Assembly: GCA_964483325.1 (NCBI GenBank)
Contig: CAZAAW010000001.1
Location: 186,001-250,000, forward strand
From: CAZAAW01 sp964483325
GTDB lineage: Bacteria; Pseudomonadota; Alphaproteobacteria; Rhizobiales; Kaistiaceae
DNA: 64,000 bases
Direction: 5' to 3'
The position numbers and the translations under genes are program-made. Below the pieces are notes generated by a model that made no database searches, had not been told where the DNA came from, and worked only from the letters and a program-made list of their open reading frames with translations. Positions 1-6,239 of the stretch are shown one piece after another; within the stretch, counting starts at the first letter, position 1, and each line of letters begins with the position of its first letter.

Positions 1-744
1 CGCCGCACCGGCCTTATCGCCCGGGGGATCGGCGACCTCCGCCACGGCGATGCCGTCGGCAAGCTCCAGCGCCGTCTGGAAGGAATCGGCCAGCCGCGTG
101 GCGATGTCGGGCCGCACGACGATGCGGTCGACGACGACGTCGACATCGTGCTTGAGCTTCTTGTCGAGCGCCGGCGCCTCGGCGATCTCGTAGAACGAAC
201 CGTCGATCTTGACGCGCTGGAAGCCGCGCTTCATCAGGTCGGCCAGTTCCTTGCGGTATTCGCCTTTGCGGCCGCGGACGATCGGCGCCAGCAGATAGAG
301 CCGCGTGCCTTCCGGCAGCGCCAGGACGCGGTCGACCATCTGGCTGACCGTCTGGCTCTCGATCGGCAGGCCGGTCGCCGGCGAATAGGGAATGCCGACC
401 CGGGCATAGAGCAGACGCAGATAGTCGAAGATCTCGGTGACGGTGCCGACCGTCGAGCGCGGGTTGCGCGACGTCGTCTTCTGCTCGATCGAGATCGCCG
501 GCGACAGCCCGTCGATCTGGTCGACATCGGGTTTCTGCATCATTTCCAGGAACTGCCGGGCATAGGCCGACAGGCTCTCGACATAGCGCCGCTGGCCTTC
601 GGCGTAGATCGTGTCGAACGCCAGCGACGATTTCCCGGATCCGGAAAGCCCCGTCAGCACGACGAGCCGGTCGCGCGGCAGGTCGACATCGACGTTCTTC
701 AGATTGTGCTCGCGGGCGCCGCGGACGGAAATGAATTTCTGCAT
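1..744 (-). CDS. uvrA: UvrABC excinuclease subunit A, N-terminal part (gene runs off the window)
   Basis: This is the ATPase subunit that loads UvrB onto damaged DNA in nucleotide excision repair. About 248 codons are visible, translating on the minus strand from the ATG at 744. The start MQKFISVRGAREHNLKN, the Walker A loop GLSGSGKS near residues 32-39, and the segments SLSAYARQFLEMM and GLSPAISIEQKTTSRNPRST are all diagnostic of UvrA. The reading frame is still open at base 1, so the zinc modules, signature motifs and second ATPase half lie outside. The gene is divergent from ku across a 342-bp gap. Identity is certain; only the 3' end is missing, because of the window edge and not because of a mutation. 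Confidence 0.97.
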   Translation of the reverse strand, partial: MQKFISVRGAREHNLKNVDVDLPRDRLVVLTGLSGSGKSSLAFDTIYAEGQRRYVESLSAYARQFLEMMQKPDVDQIDGLSPAISIEQKTTSRNPRSTVGTVTEIFDYLRLLYARVGIPYSPATGLPIESQTVSQMVDRVLALPEGTRLYLLAPIVRGRKGEYRKELADLMKRGFQRVKIDGSFYEIAEAPALDKKLKHDVDVVVDRIVVRPDIATRLADSFQTALELADGIAVAEVADPPGDKAGAA

Positions 745-1086
745 CGGGTCAGGGCTCGGCCGGGATGGCGACGGCGCCGCAGCGCGGCGAGGAGACGGTC
801 ACCAGGATCTGCAAGCGTGGCTTGAGGTGTCGTGGCTTGGGGTGTCGTGGCTTTGGAGGTGAAGCCGCCAATATAGGATGTTGCGGGCGCCGCTTCACCA
901 CCATGTGTGCCACCGTCGCATATTCGCTGGCCTGTCACGGGCCGTCACCGTCGATCCCGCTGTTAACAGGCGCTTGACACGCTCCTGTGCATAAGAGCGA
1001 ATCGGAACTGGTCTCTGGATCCAGGCGTTCAGGGAACGGCTCGAGATGCGGCCGGGCGTGTGTCCTGCCCGGCGTCGGAGGGAGTT
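745..1086. other. 342-bp divergent intergenic region between uvrA and ku
   Basis: No gene is seen here. The region must carry the promoters of both uvrA (leftward) and ku (rightward). It holds three copies of a 15-bp tandem repeat (817-861) and a TTGACA at about 974-979 that could be a -35 for ku, without a convincing -10. I find no GAAC-N7-GAAC or GTTC-N7-GTTC LexA box in it. A good ribosome binding site (GGAGGGAG) precedes ku. Confidence 0.6.
817..861. repeat. 15-bp tandem repeat, three copies
   Basis: Unit GTGGCTTGAGGTGTC at 817-831 is followed by GTGGCTTGGGGTGTC (832-846, one mismatch) and a more diverged third copy GTGGCTTTGGAGGTG (847-861). It lies 73-117 nt upstream of the uvrA start codon. 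It looks like a replication-slippage product; no function is evident. Confidence 0.85.
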
Positions 1087-2028
1087 ATGGCAGCGCGCGC
1101 GTATTGGTCGGGGCAGATCAGGCTCGCCCTGGTCTCCATCCCAGTTCAGGTTTTTTCGGCGTCCAAGACGGCGAGCCGCATTGCGTTCAACCAGATTCAC
1201 AAGCCGAGCGGCAAGCGTATCCGCTACGAGAAGGTGGCGCCCGGCGTTGGGCAGGTCGACGCGGAAGACATCGTCAAGGGCTATGAGGTCGAGAAGGGCA
1301 AATATGTCCTCTTCTCCGACGAGGAGATCGACGACATCAAGCTCGAAGCCAAGCACACGATCGATCTCGTGCAGTTCGTCGACGACGACGAGGTGGACCT
1401 CGTCTATTTCGACAAGGCGCTTTACGTCTCCCCCGATGACGATGAGGTAGCGGGCGAGGCCTATGTCGTGCTGCGCGAGGCGCTGAAGAAGACCGGCAAG
1501 ATCGGGCTTGGCCAGATGGTGGTCCGCGGCAGGAGCAACATCGTTGCCCTGCGGCCGCACGGCAAAGGCCTTCTCATCGAGACGCTGCGCTATGCTGACG
1601 AGGTGCAGAAGCCGGACGCCTTCTTCGCCGACGTCCCCGACGTCAAGCCGGAGGAGGAACTGCTCGGCCTCGCCGAGGAGCTGATCAAGCGCAAGGTCAA
1701 GCCGTTCGATCCGCGCGCCTTCAAGGACCCGTACGAGCTTGCGCTGCGCGAGCTGATCGACGCCAAGCTGGAGGACCGGCCGCCTGAGGAGATCGAGGCG
1801 CCGGAGATGGGCGCCAAGGTCATCAACCTCATGGAGGCGCTGAAGCGCAGCGTCTCGACCAGCGGCGGCAAGGACGAGAAGCCGGCCAAAGCCTCGCGGG
1901 CCAAGGCGGCCCGCAGCGAGGAGGAAGAAGAGCCGGCGCCGGCCAAGGCCGGCCGCTCGCGGGCCAAGGCCGGCAAGGACGAGCCGGCCAAGGCGAAAGC
2001 CGGATCGCGCGGCCGCAAGGCAGCCTGA
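1087..2028 (+). CDS. ku: Non-homologous end joining protein Ku
   Basis: Bacterial Ku is a homodimeric ring that binds double-strand DNA ends and recruits LigD. The 313-residue product starts MAARAYWSGQIRLALVSIPV, the typical Ku opening. The core fold runs to about residue 255 (YFDKALYVSP, GLGQMVVRGRSNIVALRP, KVINLMEALKRS). A low-complexity tail of about 55 residues follows, rich in Lys, Ala, Arg and Pro with a run of Glu, resembling the basic C-terminal extensions that help Ku bind DNA. I chose the ATG at 1087 over an in-frame GTG at 1060 because GGAGGGAG lies just upstream of it and it gives the family N-terminus. ligD follows 36 nt downstream on the same strand, so the two are probably co-transcribed. 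Confidence 0.96.
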   Translation: MAARAYWSGQIRLALVSIPVQVFSASKTASRIAFNQIHKPSGKRIRYEKVAPGVGQVDAEDIVKGYEVEKGKYVLFSDEEIDDIKLEAKHTIDLVQFVDDDEVDLVYFDKALYVSPDDDEVAGEAYVVLREALKKTGKIGLGQMVVRGRSNIVALRPHGKGLLIETLRYADEVQKPDAFFADVPDVKPEEELLGLAEELIKRKVKPFDPRAFKDPYELALRELIDAKLEDRPPEEIEAPEMGAKVINLMEALKRSVSTSGGKDEKPAKASRAKAARSEEEEEPAPAKAGRSRAKAGKDEPAKAKAGSRGRKAA

Positions 2029-2064
2029 ACCGCCCGGCCATAGCCCGCCGGGATCCGAGGAGCG

Positions 2065-4674
2065 ATGGCCGAGGACAGCCTCAAGGCGTATCGCGCCAAG
2101 CGCGACTTCACGCGCACGAGCGAGCCGACCGGCGGCGAACACCGGCCGGGCGAAGGGCTGCGTTTCGTCGTCCAGAAGCATGACGCCAGCCGGCTGCATT
2201 TCGATTTCCGCCTCGAATATGACGGCGTCCTGAAGAGCTGGGCCGTGACCCGCGGCCCCAGTCTCGATCCGGCGGAAAAGCGCCTCGCCGTGCATGTCGA
2301 GGATCACCCGCTCGACTATGGCGATTTCGAAGGCACTATCCCGGCCGGCGAATATGGCGGCGGCACCGTCATGCTGTGGGACGAGGGCACCTGGGAGCCG
2401 CTGGAGGACCCCGCCGAGGGGCTGGCGGCCGGCAAGCTCAAGTTCATCCTGCACGGCGCCCGGCTCAACGGCGCCTGGGCGCTGGTGCGCATGCACGGCA
2501 ACCGCGACCGCCGCTCCAAGGCCGACAACTGGCTGCTGATCAAGGAACGCGACGGCTATGCCGTGCAGGAGAAGAACCCGCTCACCGAGCGGGCGCTGAC
2601 GAGCATCCGGACCGGCCGCAGCATGGCGGAGATCGCCGAAGACAATGTCACCTGGACCCGCGCCGGCCGCAAGGTTGTCGACAGCGGTCCGAGCCGCAAG
2701 CGGGCGCCGCGCGCCGTTGCCTCGCGTGGCGATCCGCTGCCGCCGCCGGCTTTCGTCGAGCCGCAGATGGCGACCCTTGTCGACGAGCCGCCGACCGGCC
2801 CGGGCTGGGTGCACGAGATCAAATATGACGGCTACCGGGCGCTGACCTCCATCGGCGGCGGCCAGGTCATCATCCGCACGCGCAAGGGGCTCGACTGGAC
2901 GGAACGCTTCCAGGGCCTCGTGCCGCCGCTTGCCGACCTGCCGTGCCGCTCGGCGCTTCTCGACGGCGAGATCGCCGTGCAGGACGGCAACGGTCGCACC
3001 GATTTCGGCCTGCTGCAGGATGCCCTTGCAACCGGCAAGGGGCGGCTCGTCTACTACCTCTTCGACCTCCTGGAACTCGACGGCAAGGACTTGCGGCGCC
3101 TGCCGCTGACCGAGCGCAAGGCGAAGCTCGCCGAGCTCCTGGCCGACAGCCCGCCTTCCGGACAGCTGATCTATTCCGACCATGTCGAGGGGGAGGGCGA
3201 GGCCGTCTTCGAACAGGCGCGCAAGCTCGGGCTCGAAGGCATCATTTCCAAGCGCGCCGACGCGCCCTACCGCTCCGAGCGCGGCAAGGCGTGGCTGAAG
3301 ATCAAGACCGGCCTCGGCCAGGAATTCATCGTCATCGGCTGGGAGCCGTCGGAGGTGAAGGGCAAGCCCTTCGGCGCGATCCTGACGGCCGTGCGCGAGG
3401 GCGACAAGCTGTCCTATCGCGGCAAGGTGGGCAGCGGCTTCTCCCATCGCGACATCGAGCAGGTATGGCCGGAGCTGCAGAAGCGCGAGGTCAGCAAGCC
3501 GCCGGCGGACGACATCCCGCTCGCCGTCCGCCGCAAGGTCCATTTCGTGAAGCCGGAGCTGCTGGCCGAGATCGCTTTCCGCGGCTGGTCGCGCGACGGC
3601 CTCGTCCGCCAGGGCAGTTTCAAGGGGCTGCGCTTCGACAAGCCGGCGCAGGATGTCGTGGACGAAATCCCGCAGCCGGCGCCGGACGGCAAGGGCGATG
3701 CGAAGGCGCCGGGAGAGCGGGTGAAGACCGCCAGCGCCGGCGCGCGCCACACAGTCCTCACCACCGTTCACGACGATCGCGACGGCGACTGGATCGAGAT
3801 CGAGGGCGTCCGCCTGACGCACCCGAAACGGGTCGTCTATCCGGGCAAGAAGATCACCAAGAAGGCGCTGGTCGACTACTACCTCGCCTTCGACAAGCGC
3901 ATCCTGCGCCATATCGCCGGCCGGCCGCTCAGCCTCGTCCGTTGTCCGCGCGGGCAGGGCGGCGACTGCTTCTTCCACAAGCATGCGCAGGCCGGATTTC
4001 CGGACGCCTTCCGGCCGATCACCATCAAGGAGAAGGAGGGCTCGGACGTCTATCTCTACATCGAGGACCGGGCCGGCCTCGTCGCCGCCGTGCAGATGGG
4101 GGCGCTGGAGCTCCACATCTGGGGCTCCCATGTCGCGACGCTGGAGCAGCCCGACCGTCTGGTGTTCGACTTCGACCCGGACGAGGAGATCCCGTTCGAC
4201 GCCGTGAAGGACGCGGCGCGCGAGATGCGCGAGCGCCTCGCCGCCCTCAAGCTCACCTCCTTCGTGATGGCCACGGGCGGCAAGGGCCTGCATGTCGTCG
4301 TGCCGCTGACCCCGCGCCATCCCTGGGAGGACGTGCGGGTCTTTGCCGAGGCGCTGGCGCGCACCATGGCCGCCGAGACGCCGGACCGCTATCTCGCCGT
4401 CATGTCCAAGGCGAAGCGCAAGGGCCGCATCTTCATCGATTATCTGCGCAACGGCCGCGGCGCGACGGCGATCGCACCCTTCTCCACCCGCGCCAAGCCG
4501 AGCGCGTCGTTGGCCTGGCCGATCAGCTGGGCGGGCCTCGCCAGGCTCGAAAGCGCCCAGCCTGTCACGGTCGATACGGCCGCCGCGCGCCTGAAATCGG
4601 AGCGCAGCGACCCCTGGCGCGGCTATTTCGACGTCGACCAGGTCCTGCCGCTCGAGGCGTTGCGCGGCAGCTGA
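2065..4674 (+). CDS. ligD: Multifunctional ATP-dependent DNA ligase LigD (phosphoesterase-ligase-polymerase)
   Basis: LigD processes, fills and seals double-strand breaks held by Ku. The 869-residue protein has all three modules in Pseudomonas-type order. The 3'-phosphoesterase is at about 1-170, with His39, His45, Asp47, Arg49, Asp80 and His81 matching the known catalytic set. The ligase is at about 220-540, with the nucleotidyl-accepting lysine Lys253 in EIKYDGYR. The primase-like polymerase is at about 590-869, with the acidic pair in FDFDPDEE (Asp702, Asp704) and ATGGKGLHVVVPL. The start ATG at 2065 follows GAGGAG. It lies directly behind ku. A very long antisense frame opposite this gene is a high-GC artefact. 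Confidence 0.97.
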   Translation: MAEDSLKAYRAKRDFTRTSEPTGGEHRPGEGLRFVVQKHDASRLHFDFRLEYDGVLKSWAVTRGPSLDPAEKRLAVHVEDHPLDYGDFEGTIPAGEYGGGTVMLWDEGTWEPLEDPAEGLAAGKLKFILHGARLNGAWALVRMHGNRDRRSKADNWLLIKERDGYAVQEKNPLTERALTSIRTGRSMAEIAEDNVTWTRAGRKVVDSGPSRKRAPRAVASRGDPLPPPAFVEPQMATLVDEPPTGPGWVHEIKYDGYRALTSIGGGQVIIRTRKGLDWTERFQGLVPPLADLPCRSALLDGEIAVQDGNGRTDFGLLQDALATGKGRLVYYLFDLLELDGKDLRRLPLTERKAKLAELLADSPPSGQLIYSDHVEGEGEAVFEQARKLGLEGIISKRADAPYRSERGKAWLKIKTGLGQEFIVIGWEPSEVKGKPFGAILTAVREGDKLSYRGKVGSGFSHRDIEQVWPELQKREVSKPPADDIPLAVRRKVHFVKPELLAEIAFRGWSRDGLVRQGSFKGLRFDKPAQDVVDEIPQPAPDGKGDAKAPGERVKTASAGARHTVLTTVHDDRDGDWIEIEGVRLTHPKRVVYPGKKITKKALVDYYLAFDKRILRHIAGRPLSLVRCPRGQGGDCFFHKHAQAGFPDAFRPITIKEKEGSDVYLYIEDRAGLVAAVQMGALELHIWGSHVATLEQPDRLVFDFDPDEEIPFDAVKDAAREMRERLAALKLTSFVMATGGKGLHVVVPLTPRHPWEDVRVFAEALARTMAAETPDRYLAVMSKAKRKGRIFIDYLRNGRGATAIAPFSTRAKPSASLAWPISWAGLARLESAQPVTVDTAAARLKSERSDPWRGYFDVDQVLPLEALRGS

Positions 4675-4754
4675 GCCGGCATGCGCGGTCAGGAAGGTGT
4701 CCATGCGAGCTTGCGTTCCGTCGGGGGCTTGGTCATCCGCGGCAAGTCTATGCC

Positions 4755-4783
4755 TTGACGAGAACAAAGCAAGAACTTAATGC
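4755..4783 (+). promoter_or_regulatory. Probable ssb promoter with a LexA box in its spacer
   Basis: A -35 like TTGACG (4755-4760) and a -10 like TAATGC (4778-4783) are 17 bp apart. The spacer contains GAACAAAGCAAGAAC (4762-4776), a perfect match to the alphaproteobacterial LexA consensus GAAC-N7-GAAC. LexA bound there would block RNA polymerase. The ssb start codon is about 90 nt downstream. Confidence 0.75.
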
Positions 4784-4872
4784 ATTGGGTGTGAGGAACA
4801 TCCGTTTGTGCAGGACGGCGGCCGGCGGCGGCGATAGGGTCGCCGCCAAGACGTCAAGCAGGAGGTCAGGTC

Positions 4873-5358
4873 ATGGCCGGTAGCGTGAACAAGGTCATTC
4901 TGGTGGGCAATCTGGGCGCCGACCCGGAAGTGCGGCGGCTCAATTCCGGCGCGCAGGTGGTGAATTTCCGCATCGCGACATCGGAAAGCTGGCGCGACAA
5001 GAACACCGGCGAGCGCCAGGAGCGCACCGAGTGGCACAATGTCGTCATCTTCAACGAGAACCTGGCGAAGATCGCCGAGCAATATCTGCACAAAGGCTCC
5101 AAGGTCTATGTCGAGGGCCAGCTGCAAACCCGCAAATGGCAGGACCAGTCGGGTCAGGACCGCTACACGACGGAAGTCGTGCTGCAGCGTTTCCGCGGCG
5201 AGCTGACGCTGCTCGACGGGCGCGGGCAGGGTGGCGGCGATTACGCCGAGACGGGCGCCGACTTCAACCGCTCAGTGCCCATGCCGGCAAGCCGCAGTGC
5301 CGCCCCGGCGAACCGCGGCTCCTTCGCCCAGGAGCTGGACGACGACATTCCGTTCTGA
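4873..5358 (+). CDS. ssb: Single-stranded DNA-binding protein SSB
   Basis: SSB coats single-stranded DNA during replication, repair and recombination. The 161-residue product has the OB fold at about 1-112 (MAGSVNKVILVGNLGADPE, WHNVVIFNENLAKIAEQYL, GSKVYVEGQLQTRKW). A Gly/Pro/Ala-rich linker follows, and then the acidic tip DDDIPF that recruits partner proteins. AGGAGGT upstream of the ATG at 4873 is a strong ribosome binding site. The LexA box in its promoter suggests SOS induction. In many related genomes ssb is next to uvrA (from general knowledge); here ku and ligD lie between them. Confidence 0.98.
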   Translation: MAGSVNKVILVGNLGADPEVRRLNSGAQVVNFRIATSESWRDKNTGERQERTEWHNVVIFNENLAKIAEQYLHKGSKVYVEGQLQTRKWQDQSGQDRYTTEVVLQRFRGELTLLDGRGQGGGDYAETGADFNRSVPMPASRSAAPANRGSFAQELDDDIPF

Positions 5359-5391
5359 TCGAGGCTTGGAGCGTCATTTGCCGGATGGCCG

Positions 5392-6021
5392 TCAGGGCTG
5401 TCCGGCGAGGATCAGCGCCGCGACGCCGTCGGCGACGAACTGGACCGCCAGCGCCGCCAGCAGGATGCCGAGCAGGCGCGACAGCACGATGCGTCCGATA
5501 GGGCCGAGCACGCGGTCGATGCGCGTCGAAACGCGAAAGACGGCGTAGCAGGCGCCGATCAGGACCAGGATCACCCCCACCAGGCCGGCAACGGCGGTCG
5601 CGTCGGCGGCGCGTGAAGCCGTCAGGATGGTGGCGGAGATGGCGCCCGGCCCGGAAATCAGCGGGATGGCGAGCGGAAAGACCGCGACCTGTGGCGCCTC
5701 GTGAACGGTCAGCGGCCGCACCGCCTCCGTCTTGCGGCGCTGCCGCAGGTCGAAGACCATCTCGAAGCCGATCCAGAACAGCATGAGCCCGCCGGCGACG
5801 CGGAATGCCGGCAGCGTGATGCCGAGATAGCCGAGCAGGGGCTGTCCGATCAGCGCGAAGGCGACGAGAATGCTGCCCGCTGTCAGGCAGGCGATGAGCG
5901 CCGTGCGCCGGCGGACCTCCTCCGACATGTCGGACGTGACGGTGACGAAGAGCGGCGCGAGCGCCAGCGGATCGATTGTCACGAACAGCGTGACGAGCGC
6001 CGTGAACAGGTAGTCCGCCAT
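5392..6021 (-). CDS. MarC family integral membrane protein
   Basis: This 209-residue protein has about six hydrophobic helices and the MarC/UPF0056 signatures TLFVTIDPLALAPLFV near the N-terminus and FPLAIPLISGPGAISATI in the middle. The name comes from the multiple-antibiotic-resistance locus, but a transport substrate has not been shown for the family, so none is assigned. I chose the ATG at 6021 because GGGGGGAG lies about 9 nt upstream; an in-frame start 20 codons further out would add a polar stretch unlike the family. It is convergent with ssb (33 nt apart) and lies back-to-back with gyrA. A MarC gene between ssb and gyrA is common in related genomes. Confidence 0.9.
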   Translation of the reverse strand: MADYLFTALVTLFVTIDPLALAPLFVTVTSDMSEEVRRRTALIACLTAGSILVAFALIGQPLLGYLGITLPAFRVAGGLMLFWIGFEMVFDLRQRRKTEAVRPLTVHEAPQVAVFPLAIPLISGPGAISATILTASRAADATAVAGLVGVILVLIGACYAVFRVSTRIDRVLGPIGRIVLSRLLGILLAALAVQFVADGVAALILAGQP

Positions 6022-6172
6022 ATGCCGATTCTCCCCCCGCGACGGCGCATCGTCGCAGGCCCGCCGGCGCTTGGCGAGCACAACGCCGGAGGCGCCGCGG
6101 CGGCTGGGCTCCGGGAGGCTTGCCGAGGGGGTGACGAGGCTGCCGAAACCACGGGAAAACCGGCCATTTTCC

Positions 6173-6201
6173 TTGTTTTCGGGCTGCCGAATGCCTACAT
6201 C
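6173..6201 (+). promoter_or_regulatory. Possible gyrA promoter
   Basis: TTGTTT (6173-6178) and TACATC (6196-6201) are 17 bp apart, about 40 nt before the gyrA start. Each element matches the housekeeping consensus only partly, so this is tentative. Confidence 0.3.
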
Positions 6202-6239
6202 CGTGGCATCACTTACGACAACGATTCAGCGGAGCCGTT

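Noticed and set aside
974..1005. TTGACA upstream of ku as a full promoter
   Set aside because: No acceptable -10 at 16-18 bp spacing, so I do not list it as a promoter feature.
895..4767. A 1290-codon open frame on the minus strand opposite ku and ligD
   Set aside because: Its translation is low in hydrophobic order, rich in Arg/Ala/Asp/Leu and Gly, and lies antisense to two genes with intact catalytic motifs. It is the usual high-GC antisense artefact.
2943..4883. A 646-codon plus-strand frame overlapping ligD and running past its end
   Set aside because: It is the +1 shadow of ligD with strongly Arg/Gly-biased composition; the real LigD frame carries all motifs.
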